A model generated the notes under the pieces. The model was not told the origin of the DNA. It searched no databases and worked only from the letters and a program-made list of their open reading frames with translations. From positions 186,001 to 250,000 of the forward strand of contig NZ_JAQMWP010000012.1 of the NCBI RefSeq assembly GCF_030403745.1: 64,000 bases of DNA, in the 5' to 3' direction. The position numbers and the translations under genes were made by a program. The stretch's first letter is position 1. Every line of letters starts with the position of its first letter. The stretch is from Streptomyces sp. S.PB5 (lineage in GTDB: Bacteria > Actinomycetota > Actinomycetes > Streptomycetales > Streptomycetaceae). Of the stretch, positions 44,458 through 51,593 are shown piece by piece.

Positions 44458-45819
44458 GTGCAGGGCCGCGCGATGAGCGCCGCCGTTCCGGCCGACCGGA
44501 TGAACGCCGTGGAAACCCGCACCGCCGTAACGCGCACCGCGGTCCCCACCGACGCGACGGGCCCCGCCGCCCACGCCGTCCGTCGTCGGCGGCGCGACGC
44601 GGCGGAGCGGCCCTTCACCGTCATCTGGGAGTCCACCCGGGCCTGCCCGTCGGCGTGCCCGCACGGTCGTGCCGAGGCCGTGCCCGACCGCGACCCGCGC
44701 GAACTGGACACCGCCGCCGCCAAGGACCTGCTGCGCCAGGTGGCCGCCTTCGGGCAGCCCACCCCGCTGTTCGTCATCACCGGCGGCGACCCGTTCCAGC
44801 GCCCCGACCTCACCCAACTCATCACCTACGGCCGGGAGACAGGGGTCCGCATCGCCGTCTCCCCGTCCGGGGCCCCGACGCTCACCCGTCGGCGTCTGCG
44901 GGAGGTGCACGCGGCGGGCGCGGTCGGGTTGTCACTGAGTCTGGACGGGTCCACGGGCGACATCCACGACACCTTCCGCGGAGTACCAGGGGTGTTCCGC
45001 CGGACCCTGGACACCTGGGACGCCGCCCGCGCCCTCGGCATGAAGGTGCAGATCAACACCACCGTCGCCCGGCACAACCTGCGCGATCTGCCCGACATCG
45101 TCCGCCTCGTCGCCGACCACGGGGCAACGCTGTGGAGCGCCTTCTTCCCCGCGCCGGCCGGCCGCGGCCGCACGCTCGGCGCCCTTACCCCCGCCGAGGC
45201 GGAGGACGTCCTGAACTTCGTCCACGACGTCGGCCTGACCGTGCCCGCCAAGACCGCCGAGGCCCACCATGTCCGCCGCGTGGCCCTGCAGCGTCAGGTC
45301 CTCGACGCCACCGGCGAGGACCATGTGGCGGTGCTCGGACTGGGCCCGCTGTACCGGGAGTTGCGCGAGAGGGCCGCCGTACTGGGACTGGACACGGCGG
45401 AGCGCCGGGTGCGGCAGCCGCACCCGGACGACGACGCGGGGCGCGGGTCCGTGTTCGTCTCGCACACCGGCAGCGTCCACCCGAGCGGACTCCTGCCGCT
45501 CAGCGCGGGCAACGTACGCACGACCACCCTGACGTCGATCTACCGCACCTCACCCCTGTTCACCGCGCTACGGGATCCGGGCATGCTCGGCGGCCGGTGC
45601 GGTGCGTGCGAGTTCCGCGCGGTCTGCGGGGGTTCACGGTCCAGGGCGTACGGCGTCACCGGCGACCCGTACGCGGAGGAGCCATGGTGCGGTTACGTCC
45701 CCGGTTCGTTCCCCCACCAGCGGGAGTTGGCCGCGCTCCTCGGTGGCGAACCGCCCGTTCGTCCACTCCCGGCCTCCGGCCGAGGCGGCAAGGAGCGCCA
45801 TGTCCGGCACGAAGGATGA
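44458..45819 (+). CDS. Radical SAM/SPASM-like protein with a missing cluster cysteine
   Basis: 453 aa from GTG 44458; an ATG at 44473 is an alternative. The N-terminal motif reads ESTRACPSACPHGRAEA. Radical SAM enzymes need CxxxCxxC for the 4Fe-4S cluster, but here the third Cys is Gly70 (codon GGT, 44665-44667). The rest is intact: VITGGDPFQRPD, SLSLDGSTGDIHDTFRG, and a C-terminal auxiliary-cluster region GGRCGACEFRAVCGGSRSRA with PWCGYVP. The layout resembles the TIGR04053/MftC-like group that modifies peptides or cofactors. With Gly70 it may be inactive, unless the third ligand comes from elsewhere. One base (T to G) separates GGT from TGT. Confidence 0.88.
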   Translation: MQGRAMSAAVPADRMNAVETRTAVTRTAVPTDATGPAAHAVRRRRRDAAERPFTVIWESTRACPSACPHGRAEAVPDRDPRELDTAAAKDLLRQVAAFGQPTPLFVITGGDPFQRPDLTQLITYGRETGVRIAVSPSGAPTLTRRRLREVHAAGAVGLSLSLDGSTGDIHDTFRGVPGVFRRTLDTWDAARALGMKVQINTTVARHNLRDLPDIVRLVADHGATLWSAFFPAPAGRGRTLGALTPAEAEDVLNFVHDVGLTVPAKTAEAHHVRRVALQRQVLDATGEDHVAVLGLGPLYRELRERAAVLGLDTAERRVRQPHPDDDAGRGSVFVSHTGSVHPSGLLPLSAGNVRTTTLTSIYRTSPLFTALRDPGMLGGRCGACEFRAVCGGSRSRAYGVTGDPYAEEPWCGYVPGSFPHQRELAALLGGEPPVRPLPASGRGGKERHVRHEG

Positions 45820-45947
45820 CCCAGGCGTCGGCGGACGTCTTCACGGCGGCTGCCGGGCACCGGTCCGGCTTGCCGACCGCAGCGGTGTTCCTGCCCGTGC
45901 AACTGGCCACCGTCTGGGCCATGGCCCGGCACAAGGGCGTCGTCTGA
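45816..45947 (+). CDS. Possible 43-aa small protein coupled to the radical SAM gene
   Basis: An ATG overlaps the radical SAM stop (ATGA at 45816-45819) and opens a 43-codon frame. It contains a hydrophobic stretch LPTAAVFLPVQLATVWAMAR and ends HKGVV. A small membrane-associated protein or a remnant is possible; no family was recognised. Confidence 0.35.
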   Translation: MTQASADVFTAAAGHRSGLPTAAVFLPVQLATVWAMARHKGVV

Positions 45948-46179
45948 CCCTCCCAGGCCGAACCAGGCCACGGCCGCGCCCCGCATCCGAACCCGCCCTG
46001 TTCGTGGTCGTGATGCTCGCGGCGACCGGCCACGGCACCGCCCACTCCCGGGGCCGCGTCGGCCCGGCCCGGGCGCTGGCCGTGATCTCCCTGGTCGGCC
46101 CACCGGGCGTCGTCCTGCTCGTCACCGCCCGGCCCGCCACATGGCAGCGGGCCGGGGAGAAGAAGAAGGAGGAGGCATC

Positions 46180-47166
46180 ATGCGCACCCGAGCCCCACTG
46201 GACGCGCTCACCGTGGAAACGCTGCTCGCGGCCGCGGTGGCAGCACCCTCGATCCACAACACACAGCCCTGGCACTTCCGGCTGGACTCCGGCAGCCAGG
46301 TGCTGGAGATCCACGCGGCGCCGGAGCGCACCTTGCCGCTGACCGACCCGACGCACCGCGCCCAGTACCTGTCCGTCGGCGCGGCGGTGTTCAACCTGCG
46401 CGTCGCCGCCGTGCACCAGGGCCGCCGACCGGAGGTGCGGTTGCTCCCCGACCCGCGCCGCCCCGGCCTGCTGGCCGCCGTACGACTGGCCGATCCGCTC
46501 GGTACGGACGACCGGTTGGCGGACCACGGCCTCTACGAGGCCATCGCACGTCGGCACACCAGCCGGAGGCCGTTCACGGGACGTCCCGTGCCCGAGCCGG
46601 TCATGGCGGAGATGACCGCGGCCGCGTACGCCGCAGGTGCGCGTCTGCACGTACCCGACATCCCCGGCACTCGGCAGTTGCTGCGCCTGACAGCCGCGGC
46701 CGAAGCACGCAACGGGGCTCACCCGGAGCGCGTCGCCGAGACACTCGCCTGGATCACGGCCCCGGGGTCGCAGACCCCCTACGGCGTCCCCCTCACCGCC
46801 CTCGGCCCGCCGGACGCGGGCAAGCGGATGCCCATCAGGGACTTCACCGGCCCCGTACCCGGCCTCCGCCGCCCCGCCCTGTGGTTCGAGCGCCATGTCC
46901 AGGTCGCGCTGTTGTGGACTCCCCAGGACCGCCGCGAGGACTGGCTGCGCGCCGGCCAGGCCCTGCAGTACGTGCTGCTCACCGCGACCGCCCGCGGACT
47001 GCGCACCTCACTCCTGCACCAGGCCATGGAGTGGCCGGACCTGCGCGACGCGAGCGCCGTCCCGCGGCACAAGCGGTGCCGTTCCCACATGGTGATCCGA
47101 TTCGGCTACGGCCCGGACGGCACCGACACCCCGCGGCAGCCCGCGCAGGTCCGTACGACCCGCTGA
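46180..47166 (+). CDS. Acg-family nitroreductase-like flavoprotein
   Basis: 328 aa from ATG 46180 with GGAGGAGG directly upstream. Family motifs: TLLAAAVAAPSIHNTQPWHF at the N terminus, ARRHTSRRPFTGRPVPEPVM, and ALQYVLLTATARGLRTSLLH. Acg-type proteins carry FMN and are typical of dormancy or hypoxia regulons in actinobacteria. The neighbourhood of VKOR, CtaD, PNPOx-like and hemerythrin-like remnants fits such a setting. Its substrate is unknown. Confidence 0.88.
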   Translation: MRTRAPLDALTVETLLAAAVAAPSIHNTQPWHFRLDSGSQVLEIHAAPERTLPLTDPTHRAQYLSVGAAVFNLRVAAVHQGRRPEVRLLPDPRRPGLLAAVRLADPLGTDDRLADHGLYEAIARRHTSRRPFTGRPVPEPVMAEMTAAAYAAGARLHVPDIPGTRQLLRLTAAAEARNGAHPERVAETLAWITAPGSQTPYGVPLTALGPPDAGKRMPIRDFTGPVPGLRRPALWFERHVQVALLWTPQDRREDWLRAGQALQYVLLTATARGLRTSLLHQAMEWPDLRDASAVPRHKRCRSHMVIRFGYGPDGTDTPRQPAQVRTTR

Positions 47167-47169
47167 GGC

Positions 47170-47330
47170 GAGTCTCACCGGGTGCTCCGACTCGATACGT
47201 ACGAACACCGCGTCCCGCACGGGCATCCAGAAGACGGGGCCTCCTGCGACAGCCGTTCGTGCTCGGCAGGATCGGCCAGCACGGTGGCATGCCCGGTCAC
47301 GACCACGCTCCAGCCCGCGCGGGCCGCCGC
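47170..47330 (-). pseudogene. Pyridoxamine 5'-phosphate oxidase-like (FMN-binding) gene remnant, frameshifted
   Basis: On the reverse strand one frame encodes GWSVVVTGHATVLADPAEHE, and another frame continues PVRDAVFVRIESEHPV. Together they match the C-terminal half of small PNPOx-type flavoproteins. The N-terminal half is missing and the frame breaks near 47240. It is read as a decayed member of the redox cluster. Confidence 0.55.
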
Positions 47331-47483
47331 GCCGAAGTCGTCTTCCCTCGTTCCTTTGACCACGCCATGGGGGTAGGGCCGACCGGCCTCGCACGCCATG
47401 CCTCCGGTTGGGGCAGAAGGGCGGTCGGGTCGCCCGCCGGGACCGTCCGCAGGCCCTGCTCCCCGCCCTGGCCGGGCCGGCTC

Positions 47484-47636
47484 ATGGAGACGGTGGCCGT
47501 TGTGCGGGAGCACATCCTCACGGAGCGGGACGGCGTCTTCCCGGAGGCACCGGCCAACCTCGGCATCGAGCCATGGGAGGCGGTCGAGGCCGCGCGCTTC
47601 AGGGCGGGCAGCACTCTGAACCGTCCCGCCGCCTGA
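47484..47636 (+). pseudogene. Hemerythrin-like C-terminal fragment
   Basis: A 50-codon frame (METVAVVREHILTERDGVFP, then a helix EPWEAVEAARFRAGS) resembles the last helices of an HHE hemerythrin domain, with the HxxxE and DGxFP elements. The iron-binding helices that should precede it are absent. A short real gene cannot be excluded. Confidence 0.45.
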
Positions 47637-47654
47637 ATTCCCGCCGAAGCACGT

Positions 47655-47689
47655 CCCGTACGCCCGCACACGCCGAGCGGGCGTACGGG
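47655..47689. terminator. Hairpin terminator
   Basis: Perfect 13-bp stem (CCCGTACGCCCGC / GCGGGCGTACGGG) with a nine-base loop, 18 bp after the hemerythrin-like fragment. Confidence 0.75.
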
Positions 47690-47881
47690 CCTTGCGCCGT
47701 ACGGTCGTTGACCTCCGCCGGGAACCGCGGGCGCACCTGCAGCCCGGCCTGGACCTCATGACCGGCATCCGGTGCTCCTTCGGCTTCACCCGCCTCGTCC
47801 TGGTGCTCACCGCACCCCCGGGCTGCCTTGCACCGCACCGGCTGACGCCTCTCGCGCCCGGCATCGAACACCGGTCGCTGG

Positions 47882-47895
47882 GGGCCGTTCGGCCC
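47882..47895. promoter_or_regulatory. Candidate DevR/OsdR-like palindrome upstream of the SLOG-like gene
   Basis: GGGCCGTTCGGCCC: six-base arms are perfectly complementary around TT. It lies 96 bp before the start at 47992. From memory, it fits the GGGCC-NWWN-GGCCC form reported for the dormancy regulator OsdR. Confidence 0.5.
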
Positions 47896-47991
47896 TTGTC
47901 GCCCCTCAGACGCCCGGACTTCACTGATCGAACGGCATCGGGAGATCGACGCCGCAGGAGAACGCCGTACAGCGAGGAGGCGAGCGGAGAG

Positions 47992-48510
47992 ATGATCGCG
48001 GCGGTGGGCCACGCCGACCTGACCCCGGAGGCACTGAAGCTGGTGGAGGTCGAACTCGGGCCGGTAGTGGAGCGGTTGCCCCGGCGGACGCCGGTGGTGG
48101 TGCGGGCGGGCGCCGGGGCGCCGGTCGCCGTCGGTCGGGCCGTGCGCGCCGCGGGTCGGGAATTGGTCGTGGTGACGCCCGCACCGGGGACGCTGCCCAT
48201 GGTGCCGCCGGCGGATGACCGGACGGCCGTAGGTGAACTGCTGTGCCTCGCCGAGCAGGTGCGCCTGCTGGCGTACGACCCGGCCGTCCGCGACGCCTGC
48301 GTCGGTGCGGACGAGCGGATCATCGCGAGTTGCCGGCGCCTGCTGGCCGTCTGGGACGGCTCACCGTCCAACGGCCGTGACGCCACAGCCCACTTGGTGG
48401 CGTATGCCAGGGCCCGGGGCGTTCCGGTCGAGGTGCTGTGGCCGGAGGGAGCCGCGCGGCAAGCGATACCCGGCACGCCGCGCACCCCGGCGCGGCTGCC
48501 GACCGCGTGA
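47992..48510 (+). CDS. Conserved hypothetical protein, SLOG-like (Rossmann nucleotide-binding) fold
   Basis: 172 aa from ATG 47992 with GGAG close upstream. It begins MIAAVGHADLTPEALKLVEV, a beta-alpha unit typical of SLOG/DprA-like domains. It ends with RRLLAVWDGSPSNGRDATAH and LVAYARARGVPVEVLWPEG, a nucleotide- or ADP-ribose-binding pattern. No membrane segment is present. SLOG proteins sense or process nucleotide-derived ligands. It stands at the head of the VKOR-CtaD stretch and is preceded by a candidate redox-regulator palindrome. Confidence 0.75.
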   Translation: MIAAVGHADLTPEALKLVEVELGPVVERLPRRTPVVVRAGAGAPVAVGRAVRAAGRELVVVTPAPGTLPMVPPADDRTAVGELLCLAEQVRLLAYDPAVRDACVGADERIIASCRRLLAVWDGSPSNGRDATAHLVAYARARGVPVEVLWPEGAARQAIPGTPRTPARLPTA

Positions 48511-48577
48511 CGTCCCCTGCTCATCACCCGGCGTGGACCGTGGCCCATCCGGACACCATCGAGGCGGAACCATTCTC

Positions 48578-49246
48578 ATGACCAGCAGCGCCACTCCCAC
48601 CGTGCACGACATCGACGCCCGAGCCCGAGACGGCGGACGGCGATCGAAGCCCGTACCGGAGGGCACCATCGGCGCCTCCCGCGCCTTCGCCTGGCTCCTG
48701 ATCATCACCGGCGCCCTCGGCATCCTCGCTTCCTTCGTGATCACCATCGACAAGTTCCAGCTCCTTCAGGACCCGGACTTCGCGCCCTCCTGCAACCTCA
48801 GTCCGGTGGTGTCCTGCTCGAACGTGATGCGCAGTGACCAGGCAGGCGTGTTCGGGTTCCCCAACCCGCTGCTGGGACTGCTCACCTACCCGGTCGTCGC
48901 CGCCGTCGGACTCGCCCTGCTGGCCGGGGCCCGGTTCCGGCGCTGGTTCTGGCTCGGACTGAACGCCGGCACATTGCTCGGCGCGGGCTTCTGCATGTGG
49001 CTGGTGACACAGGCGCTGTACGAGATCGGCGCGCTGTGCCTGTGGTGCTGCCTGGCCTGGGCGGCCACCATCGCGATGTTCTGGTACGTCACCGTGCACA
49101 ATCTCCGGCACGGCGTCATCCGGGCCCCGCGCGTTCTGGTCGCCGGTGTGCGGGAGTTCCACTGGGCGGTGCCGACCACCTGGTACCTGAGCATCGTCAT
49201 GCTCATCGCCACCCGCTGGTGGGACTACTGGCAGACACTGCTTTGA
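48578..49246 (+). CDS. Vitamin K epoxide reductase (VKOR) family membrane protein
   Basis: 222 aa from ATG 48578. Four to five membrane helices are visible. The first loop has a cysteine pair in PSCNLSPVVSCSNVM, and the active site is LCLWCCLAW (CxxC). VKOR proteins reoxidise a DsbA-like partner with quinone and so drive disulfide formation outside the membrane. The 30-residue N terminus is polar and cytoplasmic. No DsbA-like gene is adjacent. A short tandem repeat and two palindromes follow it. Confidence 0.92.
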   Translation: MTSSATPTVHDIDARARDGGRRSKPVPEGTIGASRAFAWLLIITGALGILASFVITIDKFQLLQDPDFAPSCNLSPVVSCSNVMRSDQAGVFGFPNPLLGLLTYPVVAAVGLALLAGARFRRWFWLGLNAGTLLGAGFCMWLVTQALYEIGALCLWCCLAWAATIAMFWYVTVHNLRHGVIRAPRVLVAGVREFHWAVPTTWYLSIVMLIATRWWDYWQTLL

Positions 49247-49248
49247 AC

Positions 49249-49296
49249 CGGTCCGGCCCACTGCGTCCGGTCCGGCCCACCGCGTCCGGTCTGGCG
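49249..49296. repeat. 19-bp tandem repeat after the VKOR gene
   Basis: Unit CGGTCCGGCCCACTGCGTC at 49249-49267 and, with one change, at 49268-49286, followed by a partial third copy (CGGTCTGGCG). It is non-coding. Confidence 0.7.
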
Positions 49297-49302
49297 AAGA
49301 AG

Positions 49303-49316
49303 GGACCCTTGGGCCC
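49303..49316. promoter_or_regulatory. Candidate DevR/OsdR-like palindrome 1 upstream of ctaD
   Basis: GGACCCTTGGGCCC: one mismatch to a GGGCC-NTTN-GGCCC palindrome. A second copy lies exactly 32 bp downstream. Confidence 0.45.
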
Positions 49317-49334
49317 CGAACACGGGCCCCACAG

Positions 49335-49348
49335 GGACTGTTCGGCCC
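49335..49348. promoter_or_regulatory. Candidate DevR/OsdR-like palindrome 2 upstream of ctaD
   Basis: GGACTGTTCGGCCC, in the context AGGGACTGTTCGGCCCT. The 32-bp phase with the site at 49303 is three helical turns. Confidence 0.45.
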
Positions 49349-49487
49349 TATCCGCACCCCATGCCCCACCGCAGATCATGAGGCGGCGGCCGGGAAGGGC
49401 CACGTCCATTCCCGCGCTATGGCACTTCCCGGTCCGTCGACGGCACATGCGCGATGGGGAGGACACCGTCCGGTGGACGAGGAACAG

Positions 49488-51161
49488 ATGCATCAGGTGG
49501 AGACCGTACGGCCGGGAGCCGAGGTCTCCACGGCCGCAGTGGCGGCAGGGCGGGCCACCAGGCCGGCGTGGGTGGAGTGGCTGACGACCACCGACCACAA
49601 GAAGATCGGGACGATGTACCTGGTCTCCGCGTTCGCCTTCTTCGTCGTCGGCGGCGTGCTGGCATTGATGATGCGCGCCGAACTCGCCCGCCCCGGACTG
49701 CAGATCATGTCCGGCGAGCAGTTCAACCAGGCGTTCACCATGCACGGCTCGATCATGCTGCTGATGTTCGCGATGCCGCTGTTCACCGGGTTCGCCAACT
49801 GGATCATGCCGCTGCAGATCGGCGCGCCGGACGTGGCCTTCCCCCGGTTGAACATGCTGGCCTACTGGCTGTTCCTCTTCGGCTCGTCGATCGCCGCGTT
49901 CGGTTTCCTCACCCCGGGCGGAGCCGCCGACTTCGGCTGGTTCCTGTACGCGCCGCTGTCGGACGCCGTGCACTCGCCGGGGCTCGGCGCCGATCTGTGG
50001 ATCATGGGGGTGGCGCTGTCCGGCTTCGGCTCGATCCTCGGCGCGGTCAACTTCATCACCACGATCATCTGTATGCGCGCCCCTGGCATGACCATGTTCC
50101 GGATGCCGATCTTCACCTGGAACGTGCTGCTGACCGCGCTCCTGGTCCTGATCGTCTTCCCGGTCTTGGCCGCGGCGCTGTTCGCGCTGGAGTGCGACCG
50201 CAAGTTCGGCAGCCACGTCTTCGACGCGGCCAACGGCGGGGCGCTGCTGTGGCAGCACCTGTTCTGGTTCTTCGGGCACCCCGAGGTGTACATCCTGGCG
50301 CTGCCGTTCTTCGGGATCGTCTCCGAGGTGATCCCGGTCTTCGCCCGCAAACCGATGTTCGGCTACATGGGCCTGATCGGCGCCACGATCGCCATCGCGG
50401 GTCTGTCAGTGACGGTGTGGGCGCACCACATGTACGTCACCGGCGGTGTGCTGCTGCCCTTCTTCTCCTTCATGACGTTCCTGATCGCGGTGCCGACCGG
50501 CGTGAAGTTCTTCAACTGGATCGGCACGATGTGGAAGGGCTCCCTGTCCTTCGAGACGCCGATGCTGTGGACCACGGGCTTCCTGATCACCTTCCTGTTC
50601 GGCGGCCTGACCGGCGTGATCCTGGCGTCACCGCCGATGGACTTCCACCTCTCCGACTCGTACTTCGTCGTCGCGCACTTCCACTACACGGTGTTCGGCA
50701 CGGTCGTGTACGCGATGTTCGCCGGATTCCACTTCTGGTGGCCCAAGTTCACCGGCAGGATACTCGACGAACGCCTCGGGAAGATCACCTTCTGGACGCT
50801 CACGGCCGGCTTCCACCTCACCTTCCTCGTCCAGCACTGGCTGGGCGCCGAGGGCATGCCGCGCCGCTACGCCGACTACCTGGCCGCCGACGGCTTCACG
50901 GTCCTCAACTCCCTGTCCACGATCGGGGCGTTCCTGCTGGGGCTGTCGGTCCTGCCGTTCCTCTACAACGTCTGGAAGACCGCCAAGTACGGCAAGAAGG
51001 TCGAGGTCGACGACCCGTGGGGGTACGGCCGCTCGCTGGAGTGGGCCACCTCCTGCCCGCCGCCGCGTCACAACTTCCGTGCCCTGCCCCGGATCCGGTC
51101 CGAGTCCCCGGCGTTCGACCTGCACCACCCCGAGATCGCCGAACTCGATCAGGTGGGCTGA
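49488..51161 (+). CDS. ctaD: Cytochrome c oxidase subunit I, aa3-type
   Basis: 557 aa from ATG 49488, preceded by GAGGA; GTG 49473 is an alternative. Twelve helices are predicted. Haem and copper ligands are in FTMHGSIMLLMF, WQHLFWFFGHPEVYILALP (CuB His and the cross-linked Tyr), VWAHHMYVTGG and VVAHFHYTVFGTV. The enzyme is the catalytic subunit of respiratory oxidase. Subunits II, III and the maturation genes are not nearby, so this is probably a second, stand-alone ctaD. The two palindromes upstream suggest redox or oxygen control. A small membrane-protein gene follows after three bases. Confidence 0.94.
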   Translation: MHQVETVRPGAEVSTAAVAAGRATRPAWVEWLTTTDHKKIGTMYLVSAFAFFVVGGVLALMMRAELARPGLQIMSGEQFNQAFTMHGSIMLLMFAMPLFTGFANWIMPLQIGAPDVAFPRLNMLAYWLFLFGSSIAAFGFLTPGGAADFGWFLYAPLSDAVHSPGLGADLWIMGVALSGFGSILGAVNFITTIICMRAPGMTMFRMPIFTWNVLLTALLVLIVFPVLAAALFALECDRKFGSHVFDAANGGALLWQHLFWFFGHPEVYILALPFFGIVSEVIPVFARKPMFGYMGLIGATIAIAGLSVTVWAHHMYVTGGVLLPFFSFMTFLIAVPTGVKFFNWIGTMWKGSLSFETPMLWTTGFLITFLFGGLTGVILASPPMDFHLSDSYFVVAHFHYTVFGTVVYAMFAGFHFWWPKFTGRILDERLGKITFWTLTAGFHLTFLVQHWLGAEGMPRRYADYLAADGFTVLNSLSTIGAFLLGLSVLPFLYNVWKTAKYGKKVEVDDPWGYGRSLEWATSCPPPRHNFRALPRIRSESPAFDLHHPEIAELDQVG

Positions 51162-51164
51162 GCC

Positions 51165-51593
51165 GTGGCCCGCGTACTGGGGCTGGGCCTTGCGTTGGTG
51201 ACCCTCCCCGGCTGCGTCTGGTACCTGCCCGCCCTCGCCGACCTGCGGGCGGGCGACGACCGCCCCGCGTTCCGTCGCACGGCGGCCATGGCGTGTCTGA
51301 CGGGCTGGAGCACGGCAGGGACCGTGGCGCTGCTGTTGCCGGTGGGCGTGATGTGGCCGGTGCCGTGCGTGGTGGCCGTGGCAGGCGCCGCCGGCACCGC
51401 CGTGCTGCGCATGCACGCCGGAGCGCAACACCGGGTCGAGGCGCGGGAGGCCGCCCGCCACTGGGCGACGCCGGAACCCACTCCGCCGCGGCACGGCCGG
51501 TCGCAGGGCCGCACAGAGCAGTCGTGTCGCTCCTTCGGTGACGGGTCAGGGGAGCGAGCGTGTCGGAGGAGAGCGACGACCGCGTCAACGTGA
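51165..51593 (+). CDS. Small membrane protein downstream of ctaD, unknown function
   Basis: 142 aa from GTG 51165, three bases after the ctaD stop. Two or three hydrophobic segments are visible: VLGLGLALVTLPGCVWYLPA, then GTVALLLPVGVMWPVPCVVA. The C-terminal 55 residues are polar and basic. The 3' end overlaps the convergent histidine kinase gene by nine bases. No family was recognised; an accessory role for the oxidase is only suggested by position. Confidence 0.65.
   Translation: MARVLGLGLALVTLPGCVWYLPALADLRAGDDRPAFRRTAAMACLTGWSTAGTVALLLPVGVMWPVPCVVAVAGAAGTAVLRMHAGAQHRVEAREAARHWATPEPTPPRHGRSQGRTEQSCRSFGDGSGERACRRRATTAST

Larger units (their letters stand above)
47637..47991. other. Intergenic region, 355 bp
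   Basis: Contains a strong hairpin at 47655-47689 and a GGGCC palindrome at 47882-47895. No supportable gene. Confidence 0.55.

Noticed and set aside
44311..44475. GTG with an excellent ribosome site (GGAGGTATCCC) opening 54 codons
   Set aside because: The translation is Arg/His-rich without gene-like character, and it ends inside the radical SAM gene. It may be the leftover start of a lost gene.
45948..46179. Hydrophobic stretch (LFVVVMLAATGHG, ALAVISLVGPPGVVLLV) before the nitroreductase gene
   Set aside because: The frame runs into the nitroreductase gene without its own stop or ribosome site. It is possibly a relic of a small membrane protein, but too weak to list.
47175..48548. 457-codon minus-strand open frame
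   Set aside because: It is antisense to the SLOG-like gene for most of its length. Only its last part encodes the PNPOx-like fragment.
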